Shown here piece after piece: positions 16,861 through 25,589 of a stretch of DNA of 64,000 nt. Every line of letters begins with the position of its first letter. Position 1 is the first letter of the stretch. The notes below the pieces were generated by a model, which worked only from the letters and a program-made list of their open reading frames with translations, was not told the origin of the DNA and made no database searches. Made by a program: the position numbers and the translations under genes. Source of the DNA: Miltoncostaea sp963823515 (lineage in GTDB: Bacteria; Actinomycetota; Thermoleophilia; Miltoncostaeales; Miltoncostaeaceae); assembly GCA_963823515.1 (NCBI GenBank), contig CAWGMB010000001.1:124001-188000 (forward strand). Reading direction: 5' to 3'.

Positions 16861-19197
16861 TTGTTCGTGCGACTGTCCATCGCTCTGCTCGCACTCGCGG
16901 CGGCCGCGGCGGCCGAGACGCCGTCACGGGTCGATGCCTTCGGCACGATCCGCACCCTGGGGCAGAACACCGAGCACGAGCGCATCACGCGCGCCGCGCT
17001 GGCCTGCCCGGCCGGGGTCCCCTCGGACGGCACCTGCTTCGAGCCGCTCTCGATCGACTCGCTGGCCGGCAAGGGGGGCATCGTCGGCACCTTCGGCGCC
17101 GTCGGGGCTCCCGACATCCCCCCGCCCGAGAAGGCGGCGGCCCACTGCGACGAGGGCGACTTCCTCGATGCGGGGATCTTCCCGAAGGTGAAGCGCTATC
17201 CCCGGACGCGCAAGGCCGCCAACGCCGACCTGATCGCCTGCCGGACCTTTCTGCGCTCGCGCTTCAACCAGGGGCTGCGGGCGGCCCCCGGCATGCTCGA
17301 CGCGAAGGGGCGCATCATCGCCTCGCAGGTCGATCTGAGCGGATCGACCTGCACCTTCCTCGGTCAGCTCTCCGGGCGGGGCAAGTGCGACGTCTACGAC
17401 GGGTTCGGTCGCGCCCTGCACGGGGTGCAGGACTTCTACAGCCACTCCAACTGGTCGGACGCGCGCGTCGCCGGCCCGAAGGTGACCGACCGCAACCCGC
17501 CGGGCCTGGCGCAGCGGGCGGTCGCGCCGCTGATGGATTTCCGCCGTGTGGGCAATCCGCCGATCCCGGCTCGCCTGCTGACCGGGTGCTTCTCCAAGCA
17601 CGAGGTCTACCTGAGCCCGATCGACTTCTGCAAGGCCGGGCTGCGCCGCACCTCGCGTGTGCGTCACGAGGACGTGAACAAGGACAAGGGCGACATCGAT
17701 CCGGTGACCGGAGCCGCCACGAACCCGCGCACCAAGCGTGGCCGGGTGGGCGCCAACTTCGCGCGCGCGGTCGGGCTGGCCATCCGGGACAGCCGTCGCC
17801 AGTGGGCCGACTACCGGGCCGAGCTGATCCTCCGCTACGGAGCCCAGCGCGGGAACCTGATGATCTGCGCGCTGACCCGCGACGATCCGGTCACCGCGTG
17901 CCAGGGCCGCAAGGTGGCGATCGTGATCGACAGCTCCGGCTCCAACGCGACGACCGATCCGGGCAACCGGCGGATCGCCGCCGCGCAGACGTTCAACGCC
18001 GGGCTCGCGTCGGCCGCGCAGGTCGGGACGACCGGGGTGCCGGACCGCAGCGCCGTCATCGATTTCGACGGCGCTGCGCGGGTCGTGTCTCCCTTGGGCG
18101 ACCCCGACGTCGCGAGCTTCGCGGGCATCGACTCCTCGGGTGGCACGAACATCGCCGCCGGGGTCTCGGCGGGCCTGGCCGAGCTGACCAGGGATCCGCA
18201 GGACCCGACCGGCGACCGGTCGGGCATCCTCGTGCTCACCGACGGCCAGGACAGCGATCGCACCGCGCTGATCGCGGCCGTGCGGGCCGCCACGACGGCG
18301 GGCGTGCGCGTCAGCTTCGGCTTCCTCGCCCCGCCCGCCACGGCGGCGTCCACCGCCCGCGCCCATGCCCAGGTGGCGCCCCCGCCGGATCTCGTCCAGG
18401 CCATCCTCGAGTCCGGGGGCGTGTTCAGCACCATCGACTCGGCCGAGGCCCAGGACGCCTTCGTCGCCCTGGTCGGCTCGCGCGGGGTCACCGCGCTCGA
18501 CGATCCCAACGGCGCGCGCGACGGCGGATCGATCACGGCCGGCGTGGGCGTCACGGGTCTCGCCGGACCGGGTCCGGACCGCGACACCTACCCTTTCCGC
18601 GCCACCCCGGGACGCCTGCTGACGATCACCGCCCGCACGCTCGCGGGGGGCCCGGTCGGGCTCGAGGCCCACGACGTGGCCGCCGGCCGGCGGCTCGCGC
18701 GCGTCCGCACCGGCGGCGACGGGCAGGCGACGCTCCGCGGCCGCTTCCGCTCGGCCCGCCTGCTCGACCTCGAGGTGACCAGCAAGGGTACGGGTGGTAG
18801 CTACTCGCTGGCGATCGAAGAGTCCGGCGTCGACCTGCTGGGCACCGCCCGGCGCGATCGCCTGCGGTGCGGTGGGCAGCCCACCTACGTCCGGGCCGGC
18901 GGCGGCAACGACACGATCCGGTGCGGCGCCGGCGACGACATGATCAGGGGCGGTCTCGGGCGCGACGTCCAGCGCGGCGGCGCGGGCGACGACGTCTTCC
19001 TGGTCGGGCGGGGCGACCGGCACGTGGGGCTGGAGAGGATCGACGGCGGCCCGGGGACCGACGTGGTCGAGTTCGCCTCCCGCCTGCGGGGAACGCCCCG
19101 CTGCGTCCCGGGCCGCAGGATCATCTTCCGCTCGGGCAGGGCCCGCTTCGAGATCCGCAACGTCGAGCGCATCACCTTCGCCGGCAGGGCCTGCTGA
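16861..19197 (+). CDS. Secreted Het-C-like / vWA / RTX-repeat mosaic protein
   Basis: 778 residues from TTG 16861 (AAGGTGG 7 bases upstream; signal peptide FVRLSIALLALAAAAAAETPS). Order: N-terminal zinc-dependent phospholipase C/Het-C-like domain with GQNTEHERITRAAL and HGVQDFYSHSNW (His-rich); vWA domain from about residue 345 with the MIDAS motif DSSGSN and LTDGQDSD; a beta-sandwich; and C-terminal RTX calcium repeats (GGGNDTIRCGAGDDMIRGG, GGAGDDVF). Het-C-like plus vWA plus RTX suggests a calcium-dependent surface or exported protein that binds or processes membranes; function is inference. It is divergent from another secreted protein. Confidence 0.8.
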   Translation: MFVRLSIALLALAAAAAAETPSRVDAFGTIRTLGQNTEHERITRAALACPAGVPSDGTCFEPLSIDSLAGKGGIVGTFGAVGAPDIPPPEKAAAHCDEGDFLDAGIFPKVKRYPRTRKAANADLIACRTFLRSRFNQGLRAAPGMLDAKGRIIASQVDLSGSTCTFLGQLSGRGKCDVYDGFGRALHGVQDFYSHSNWSDARVAGPKVTDRNPPGLAQRAVAPLMDFRRVGNPPIPARLLTGCFSKHEVYLSPIDFCKAGLRRTSRVRHEDVNKDKGDIDPVTGAATNPRTKRGRVGANFARAVGLAIRDSRRQWADYRAELILRYGAQRGNLMICALTRDDPVTACQGRKVAIVIDSSGSNATTDPGNRRIAAAQTFNAGLASAAQVGTTGVPDRSAVIDFDGAARVVSPLGDPDVASFAGIDSSGGTNIAAGVSAGLAELTRDPQDPTGDRSGILVLTDGQDSDRTALIAAVRAATTAGVRVSFGFLAPPATAASTARAHAQVAPPPDLVQAILESGGVFSTIDSAEAQDAFVALVGSRGVTALDDPNGARDGGSITAGVGVTGLAGPGPDRDTYPFRATPGRLLTITARTLAGGPVGLEAHDVAAGRRLARVRTGGDGQATLRGRFRSARLLDLEVTSKGTGGSYSLAIEESGVDLLGTARRDRLRCGGQPTYVRAGGGNDTIRCGAGDDMIRGGLGRDVQRGGAGDDVFLVGRGDRHVGLERIDGGPGTDVVEFASRLRGTPRCVPGRRIIFRSGRARFEIRNVERITFAGRAC

Positions 19198-19204
19198 GAG
19201 CGCG

Positions 19205-20557
19205 GTGGCCACCCGCGCGCGGTCCCCTCTAGTGGCCGGGACAGCGCGGAGGGCGTTTCACCCGCGCACGCACCGCGCCGTTCAGACAGGCGGCGAGCTG
19301 GGCCTGCGCGAGGCCGTCGCGATGGCGGTCGGCGGCATGATCGGCGGGGGCATCTTCAGCGTCCTCGGCGTCACCGTCGACCTCGCCGGCCACCTGGCCT
19401 GGGTCGCCTTCGCGATCGGGGGTGTGATCGCGATGCTCACGGCGCGCTCCTACGCCGGGCTGGCGGTCGTCTCGGGGCGGGCGGGCGGCCCCTTCACCTA
19501 CCTGCGCGAGGAGGGCCATCCGGAGGCGGCGGCCTGGATCGCCTGGGGGCTGGTGCTGGGCTACGTCTTCGCGCTGGCGGTGTACGCGTTCACCTTCGGC
19601 CACTACCTGGCCAACGTGCTCGGGGCGCCGGAGACCGTCGCCCGCGCGGCGGCGCTCGCGGTGCTCTTCTGCCTCGTGGCGGTCAACCTGCGAGGGGTCG
19701 GCACGTCGGGGCTCACCGAGGACCTCGTGGTGCTCGCCAAGGTGGCGATCCTCGCAGGGGTGGCCCTCGTCGGGCTCGCGCACTTCTCCGCGGTGCGGCT
19801 CGAGCCCCCGGCCGACAAGGGGATCGCCGGCGCGCTGATCGCCGCCGGCGTCGTCTTCGTCGCCTACGAGGGCTTCGAGCTCCTGTCCTACGACTACCCC
19901 GACATCGAGCGGCCGCGCCGCAACCTGCCGCGCGCCCTGTACGCCTCGGTCGCGATCGTGGCGGTCGTCTACATCGGGGTCACCCTGGCGTCCCAGATGC
20001 TCCTGTCCGACGCCGCGCTGGCCGCCGGCAAGGAGGTCGCCTTCGCCGACGTGGGCAAGGAGGCGCTCGGCACCTTCGGCCTCTGGGCGGCCAGCCTCGG
20101 CGCGGTGCTGTCGACGGCCTCGGCGATCAACGCGACCCTCTTCTCCACGGCGCGCCTGGTGCACACGGTGAGCGAGGCGGGGGAGATGCCCTCGCGCCTG
20201 GCACGCGAGCGGCGCGCCGTCCCGGCCGAGGCCACAATCTGGCTCGCCGCGGCCGGCGCCGCGGCATCGATGCTCCCGGGGATCACCGAGCTGGTGGCCT
20301 TCGGCTCGCTCACCTTCCTGGCGGTCTTCGGCCTGGTCAACCTCATGCACGCGCGCCATTCGGCGCGCCCCGGGCGCGACCGCGTCGTCGCCCTCGCCGC
20401 CGCGGCCGCCTGCACCCTGGCCGCGGCGCTGCTGGTCTTCGAGCTCGCGCGCTCGGACCGGCCGGCGCTCGCGATGATCGCCGCCTGCTCGGTCGCCCTC
20501 GTGCTCGCCCGCACGGCGTACGCGCGCCACAGGACCCCTCCGGCGCCGGCCGGCTGA
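19205..20557 (+). CDS. APC-superfamily amino acid permease
   Basis: 450 residues, about 12 hydrophobic segments. The first helix carries the APC signature AMAVGGMIGGGIFSVLG, and the conserved FVAYEGFELLSYDYPDIERPRRNLPRA sits in helix 6. It imports amino acids or amines across the inner membrane with proton coupling; substrate not predictable. It begins 7 bp after the vWA/RTX gene. It converges with the SARP regulator gene with only 13 bp between stops. Confidence 0.85.
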   Translation: MATRARSPLVAGTARRAFHPRTHRAVQTGGELGLREAVAMAVGGMIGGGIFSVLGVTVDLAGHLAWVAFAIGGVIAMLTARSYAGLAVVSGRAGGPFTYLREEGHPEAAAWIAWGLVLGYVFALAVYAFTFGHYLANVLGAPETVARAAALAVLFCLVAVNLRGVGTSGLTEDLVVLAKVAILAGVALVGLAHFSAVRLEPPADKGIAGALIAAGVVFVAYEGFELLSYDYPDIERPRRNLPRALYASVAIVAVVYIGVTLASQMLLSDAALAAGKEVAFADVGKEALGTFGLWAASLGAVLSTASAINATLFSTARLVHTVSEAGEMPSRLARERRAVPAEATIWLAAAGAAASMLPGITELVAFGSLTFLAVFGLVNLMHARHSARPGRDRVVALAAAAACTLAAALLVFELARSDRPALAMIAACSVALVLARTAYARHRTPPAPAG

Positions 20558-20570
20558 CGAGCCGGGAGCC

Positions 20571-23504
20571 TCAGCCGGCGACCCCCTCGAGCGCGTCGCG
20601 CATGAAGGCGAGCGCCCCACGATCGTCGAGGGCCCGCCCGGCCGCCTGCTCGTCCTCCGCGCCGCCCGAGGCGGCGACGGCGCTCGCCGCGTCGGCGACC
20701 AGCGCCCGGAACGCGGGGGTATCGAGGAGGTTGGTGGCCTCGAGGTAGCCGAGCATGCGGGCGGCCTCGGGGAGGCGGTCGCTGCGGGCCATCATGTCGA
20801 CGAACTCGACGGCCGTGATGTCGGCGCCGTGCATGCCGTCCTCCTCGAGCAGCTCGACGACGTGCGCGCGCAGCAGGCGGAAGGCCGCCGCCCGGTCCCC
20901 CCGGCGAAAGAGCGCGCGCGCCTCGATCGGTCGGTTGGGCGATCGCGTCCGCCGGGGCAGCTCCACGTCGATCGCCTCGTCGAAGATGCGCTCGGCCCGC
21001 TCGCCCTCGCCCTGGAAGCGTGCCGAGTAACCGAGCAGCATCAGCGACCAGTTCAGGAGCGTGGGCGGGCCCTGGCGGCGGTAGCGTCCGGCCAGCTCCC
21101 CGACGAGCGCGTCGTGCTCGTCCAGCCGCCCCAGGTTCAGGAGCGCCGCGCCGACGTCCATCTCGTAGAACTCCGCCGGGTGGTCCTCGCCGGCCGCCCG
21201 CAGCGCGGCGACGGCCTGCGGGGTCCACTCCGCGAGCCGCGGGTAGTCCTCGTACAGAAAGGCCCGCGCGTGGTGGACGAGGGGGTGGTCGGGCTCGCCG
21301 TGGCGCCGCACCAGGCGCTCGTAGGCCTCGTGGTCCTGGGTGAGGGTGTGGCGCTGGGCCGCCCAGGCGAGCGCGAAGGCGATCATCTCCACGTCGCCGG
21401 GCGCGGTGATCTCGAGGATGCGCTCGGCCCAGTCGCCGATCTCGCTGCGGCCGCGCAGCAGCACCTCGGGCGCCACCGGGCCCACCAGAGCCCGCGCGAG
21501 CGCGGCGTCGCCGCGGGCGCACGCCCGCTCGAGCGCGGCGCGCAGGTCGGGCCAGAGCGCGTCGAGGCGGGCGACGCCCTCGATCTCGCCCAGGCCCGCC
21601 AGCAGCCCGCCGACGCGGGCGACCTCGTCGAGGCACCACCGGGCGTGGCGGTCCGCCGCCGCCTCGGCCGCGCCCGCCTCGGCCAGACGCTCGGCCCCGA
21701 ACTGACGCATCGTCTCGAGCAGGCGGAAGCGGCGGCCGAAGCGCCCGTCGCCCACGATCACCATCGAGCGATCGACCAGCGCGCCCAGCAGCTCGTCGAC
21801 GGCGCCGGCGTCATCCACGGCCGTCACCGCCTCGGCCGCCGCCAGGTCGAACCGCCCGGCGAAGACCGACAGCTGGGCGAAGAGGTCGCGCTCGGGGGGC
21901 GGCAGCAGATCGTACGACCACTGGATCGTCGCCCGGAGCGTGCGGTGGCGCTCGGCGTCGGTCCGGCGGCCGCCGGTCAGCAGGCGCAGGCGGTCGTCGA
22001 GCCGCTCGAGCAGGCCGGCGACGGAGAGGCTCCGCGCGCGCGCTGCGGCCAGCTCGATGGCGAGGGGGACGCCGTCCAGGCGGCGGCAGATCTCGCGCAC
22101 CGCGTCGCGGCCGGCGACGGCGTCGAAGGAACGATCGGCCGCCGCCGCGCGCTCGTCGAACAGCTCGGCCGCCGCCCCGTCCGGATCGAGGGGGCCGATC
22201 GCGATCAGCCTCTCGCCGGGCAGGCCGAGGCCCTCACGCGACGTGGCGAGGATGCGCGCGTCCGGGCACCCCTCGGCGATCGCCCGTGCGAGATCGGCGG
22301 CGCCCTCCACGACGTGCTCGCAGTTGTCGAGGACCACGATCGCGTGGCGCGATCGCAGGGCCGCCACGATCGACCCGGCCAGCGTCCGCTCCGGCGACTC
22401 GCGCACGTCGAGCGCGTCGGCGACCGCCCGCGGCACGTCGGCCGGGTCCGTGATCCCGGCCAGCTCGACCAGCCATGCGCCGCCCGCCAGATCCGGTTCG
22501 GCCGCCCGCGCCGCCGCGAGGGCGAGGCGGGTCTTGCCGATCCCCCCCGGCCCCACCAGGGTGACCACCGGCGCGATCGTCAGCGCCTGCGCGACGAGGC
22601 CGAGATCCTCGTCGCGGCCGATCAGCCGGCCGAGGCGGTGGGGGAGGTTGCCCCGGCGCTCGTCCCCGGTGATCGGCGGCGGGGGCTCGGGGCCGATCCG
22701 CGCGGCGTTCTGCTCGGCGAGCAGGTCGTCGAGCAGCGGGGCGACCGGCGCCGGCGCGTCGCCCCCGGCCCCACGCGGCGGCGCGGGGCGCGCCGGAGAT
22801 GCGGCGGTGCCCAGCCTCTCGTCGTGCGCCAGGACCATCGACTCCAGCTCGCGCAGGCGGGGGCCGGGCTCCACTCCGAGCTCGTCCACCAGGTGCTGGC
22901 GGGCCCGGCGATAGGCGCCGAGCGCGTCGGCCTGGCGCCCCGCCCGGTAGAGGGCCCTCATCAGCAGCGCCCAGAGGCCCTCGCGGAACGGATGCCGTGC
23001 CGTCAGCTCGGTCAGCGCGCCTACGGCGCCCGCCGCGTCGATGTCGATCCGCTGCTCCAGATCGGCCTCGGTGGCGCCGAGCCACTGCTCCACCAGCCGG
23101 TCGGCCGTCGGCGCCAGGCCCTCGGCGTCGAGCCCGGCCAGGGGGTGACCGGTCCACTCTGCGAGCGCGGCGGCGGTGTCGCCCGCGTCGAGGTGGCGCT
23201 GGAAGCGCACGACGTTGACCGACCCGCCCTCCACGTCGAGCAGGTAGGCGGCGCCGGTGCGCACGATCGCGTCCGACCCGAGGCTCTTGCGCAGGCGGGT
23301 CACGTACGACTGCAGCGTCTTCTCCGCCGTGCGGGGCGGGTCCGCGCCCCACACCATCTCGACCAGGCGCGACACGGGCACCGACGACCCGGCCGACACC
23401 GCGAGGGCGGCGAGCACCGCCTGGCACTTGGCCGGGCCCAGGTCCAGCGCCCGCCCGTCGTCGGAGGCGGCGCTGATGCCACCGAGCAGACGGATCTGGA
23501 CCAC
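20571..23504 (-). CDS. SARP/AfsR-type transcriptional regulator with NB-ARC and TPR regions
   Basis: 977 residues from GTG 23504 (GAGGAGGGG just upstream). An OmpR-like winged helix comes first (VQIRLLGGISA, EKTLQSYVTRLRKSLG), then the BTAD domain (HPFREGLWALLMRALYRAGRQADAL), then NB-ARC with Walker A LVGPGGIGKTRLA and the LDNCEHV segment, winged-helix part IQWSYDLL, and a C-terminal helical-repeat region. This is the AfsR/LuxR-like STAND architecture. The first domain binds direct heptameric repeats; such repeats lie just upstream (23559-23592), between this gene and the divergent DUF4386 gene. Confidence 0.9.
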   Translation of the reverse strand: MVQIRLLGGISAASDDGRALDLGPAKCQAVLAALAVSAGSSVPVSRLVEMVWGADPPRTAEKTLQSYVTRLRKSLGSDAIVRTGAAYLLDVEGGSVNVVRFQRHLDAGDTAAALAEWTGHPLAGLDAEGLAPTADRLVEQWLGATEADLEQRIDIDAAGAVGALTELTARHPFREGLWALLMRALYRAGRQADALGAYRRARQHLVDELGVEPGPRLRELESMVLAHDERLGTAASPARPAPPRGAGGDAPAPVAPLLDDLLAEQNAARIGPEPPPPITGDERRGNLPHRLGRLIGRDEDLGLVAQALTIAPVVTLVGPGGIGKTRLALAAARAAEPDLAGGAWLVELAGITDPADVPRAVADALDVRESPERTLAGSIVAALRSRHAIVVLDNCEHVVEGAADLARAIAEGCPDARILATSREGLGLPGERLIAIGPLDPDGAAAELFDERAAAADRSFDAVAGRDAVREICRRLDGVPLAIELAAARARSLSVAGLLERLDDRLRLLTGGRRTDAERHRTLRATIQWSYDLLPPPERDLFAQLSVFAGRFDLAAAEAVTAVDDAGAVDELLGALVDRSMVIVGDGRFGRRFRLLETMRQFGAERLAEAGAAEAAADRHARWCLDEVARVGGLLAGLGEIEGVARLDALWPDLRAALERACARGDAALARALVGPVAPEVLLRGRSEIGDWAERILEITAPGDVEMIAFALAWAAQRHTLTQDHEAYERLVRRHGEPDHPLVHHARAFLYEDYPRLAEWTPQAVAALRAAGEDHPAEFYEMDVGAALLNLGRLDEHDALVGELAGRYRRQGPPTLLNWSLMLLGYSARFQGEGERAERIFDEAIDVELPRRTRSPNRPIEARALFRRGDRAAAFRLLRAHVVELLEEDGMHGADITAVEFVDMMARSDRLPEAARMLGYLEATNLLDTPAFRALVADAASAVAASGGAEDEQAAGRALDDRGALAFMRDALEGVAG

Positions 23505-23558
23505 GGCGCTACCCCTCCTCACCACCGACGCGCGCTGAGCATAGCCCCGGGGCGGCGC

Positions 23559-23592
23559 GGCTCAACCGGGGCACACGTGAGGCTCAACCGGG
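23559..23592 (+). promoter_or_regulatory. 22-bp-phased direct repeat, likely SARP operator
   Basis: GGCTCAACCGGG occurs at 23559-23570 and again at 23581-23592, exactly 22 bp apart (two helical turns). SARP proteins are known to bind direct heptamer repeats at 11- or 22-bp phase near -35 regions. The site lies 30-60 bp before the DUF4386 gene and 55-90 bp from the SARP start, so it could control both. A second short repeat, GGTCGCTC, occurs at 23601 and 23613. Confidence 0.55.
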
Positions 23593-23621
23593 ATGCGACC
23601 GGTCGCTCCTACGGTCGCTCC

Positions 23622-24431
23622 ATGACCACATCACAGACATATGCATCACCCACCCATAGGCACCACCCCGCCCCCTCGACCTGGTCCGGCCAGAGGTCGC
23701 CGATCGTCTACGCCCGCATGGCCGGCCTGCTCTACCTGATCATCTTCGCCGCCGGCGTCTTCAGCGAGCTCGTCGTCCGCTCGGGCGTCCTCGTCTCGGG
23801 CGACGCCGCGCAGACCGCCGACAACATCCTCTCTTCAGAGGGCCTCTACCGCGTCGGCTTCGTCAGCGACCTCGTCATGATCCTCGCCGACGTCGGCGTC
23901 GCGGTGCTCTTCTACGTCCTGCTTCGGCCGGTCAGCCGGACGCTGGCGCTGGCGGCCATGGCCCTGCGCCTGCTGATGGACGCCGTCCTCGGGCTCAACC
24001 TGCTCAACCACTTCGCGGCCCTGCTGCTCCTCGGCGACGACGGCCACCTGACGGCGTTCAGCGACGAGCAGCGCGACGCGCTCGTGCTCCTGTCCCTCGA
24101 GGCCCACTCATACGGCTACCTGATCGCGCTCGTGTTCTTCGGCATGCACGTCGCCGTGCTCGGCTACCTGTTCGTCCGGTCCACCTACTTCCCCAGGTTC
24201 CTGGGCGTGCTGCTCGGCCTCGCCTCCGTGGGCTACCTGGCCGACAGCCTCTCGTTCTTCCTCGTGCCCGACTACGACGGCGCGTTCTCGCCGATCGCCC
24301 TCGCCCCGGTCTTCGTGGCCGAGATGTCGGTCATCGGCTGGCTCCTCATCAAGGGCGTCGACGTCCCGCGGTGGTACCGCCGGGCCGGCTCGCCGATCCC
24401 CGCGACCGCCCAGATCCGGGCGAACCGATAG
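23622..24431 (+). CDS. DUF4386 integral membrane protein
   Basis: 269 residues, six or seven hydrophobic segments; family-typical opening YARMAGLLYLIIFAAGVFSELVVR, then LAAMALRLLMDAVLGLNLL, and FLGVLLGLASVGYLADSL near the end. Function of DUF4386 is unknown. It is divergent from the SARP regulator across the phased repeat and ends before a 14-bp-stem terminator, so it is probably a single-gene transcript under SARP control (inference). Confidence 0.8.
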   Translation: MTTSQTYASPTHRHHPAPSTWSGQRSPIVYARMAGLLYLIIFAAGVFSELVVRSGVLVSGDAAQTADNILSSEGLYRVGFVSDLVMILADVGVAVLFYVLLRPVSRTLALAAMALRLLMDAVLGLNLLNHFAALLLLGDDGHLTAFSDEQRDALVLLSLEAHSYGYLIALVFFGMHVAVLGYLFVRSTYFPRFLGVLLGLASVGYLADSLSFFLVPDYDGAFSPIALAPVFVAEMSVIGWLLIKGVDVPRWYRRAGSPIPATAQIRANR

Positions 24432-24451
24432 ACCGACCCGACCCGTTCCGC

Positions 24452-24482
24452 CGTGCGGGTGGGGCGACGCCCCACCCGCACG
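24452..24482 (+). terminator. Strong hairpin after the DUF4386 gene
   Basis: CGTGCGGGTGGGGC at 24452 pairs perfectly with GCCCCACCCGCACG ending at 24482, with a 3-nt loop. It starts 20 bp after the stop codon. Confidence 0.7.
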
Positions 24483-24727
24483 CGGACGCCATGAAGCGGG
24501 CGCGCACGAGAGGCACGGAGCGCCCGACGGGGCGCTCGATCTGCGAGGAGCCCGGCGCGTCCGACCGCTCGCTGTGCAGAGTCGAGATCCATCCGCTTCG
24601 GATTGCGTATCTACGCCAATTCCGAAACCCGTCGTCCGTATCGGCGCGGATTTCACCCACGCCACCAGAGATGTCGTCGGTTCATTGTCTGACGGGAGCC
24701 GGCCACTCGGAGAGGTGTGGAGGTCAC

Positions 24728-25321
24728 ATGATGACGACGGCAACGAAGAGGGCGGCCAAGAAGGCGGGCGCCCCCGATCCGCAGACGGGGCGGTCGGAGG
24801 GGATCGATGCAGGCGGCCTCGTGCCGTCCCGAGGGTGCCGAGATCATCAACTGGCCCGAGAACACCCCGATCTGCATCGCGGCCGAGACCGACAACTTGG
24901 GCCATGCGGTCACGGTGGGGCCATGGCTCGCCGTCACGAAGTCGCATGGCGACGGCAAGACGGGAGGGGACCGGTTCGGAGACCTGAAGGCACGATCGGA
25001 CACGCCGAGTGAGATGGGCCCGACTCGATCGCGCGAATTCAGATCTACCTGTCACCCGTGATGGGCGGCATCTTCGCGCTCGCCCTCTACGCGCTGTTCC
25101 AGGGCGGCGTGATCGAGGGGGCGATCGTTCCCAGCTTCCAGGGGTGCGCGGACGGGTTCACGACATACGGGGCATATGTCGACGCATGCAAGCCAAGGGG
25201 GAACGGGGACGTGGCACTCGCCCTCGTGTGGGCGTTCGTCGCCGGTTTTGCAGAGAACTTCGTGCCCAACGTCTTCGACAAGATGGTCGCCGGCCAGTCG
25301 GGCCCGGGCGGCTCGCGGTAG
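24728..25321 (+). CDS. Hypothetical membrane protein, reading frame broken twice
   Basis: Three consecutive frames look like one gene. ATG 24728 (GGAGG upstream) gives a Lys/Ala-rich start, MMTTATKRAAKKAG. A second frame (in frame with ATG 24807) gives INWPENTPICIAAETDNLGH and the stretch to LAVTKSHGDGKTGGDRFGD. A third gives IYLSPVMGGIFALALYALF and WAFVAGFAENFVPNVFDKM, a hydrophobic C-terminus seen in some small membrane proteins. The second frame may instead be its own gene, since GGAGGGG precedes ATG 24807 and its stop overlaps GTG 25058. No function assigned. 25322-25589 shows no gene. Confidence 0.4.
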
Positions 25322-25589
25322 CACTCCGGGCGGAGGCGGTGGGGCGATCCGGCGAGCGCCCATCGCAGGCCGGGGCGAGGGGTGCCGACCGCCGATCACA
25401 CGGCCTGCGGGGCGCGGGGTGCCGCGGGCCCCCGGGGTCTCTCGTCGCGCGGTGCGCGGCTCGAGTTCCTGGTTCGCGCCGCTGCGCACCGGGCGCCCGC
25501 GGGCGCTGGCGGCTTCCTCGCCCTCCAGATCGGTGGTGATCACCCTGAGCGACCCGGACCCTGTCCCGACGCCATCCGCGGCGCGCGGG

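Noticed and set aside
20829..23621. Long plus-strand open frame opposite the SARP gene, in frame with DUF4386
   Set aside because: Antisense shadow; the DUF4386 protein has its own ATG at 23622 and normal length from there.
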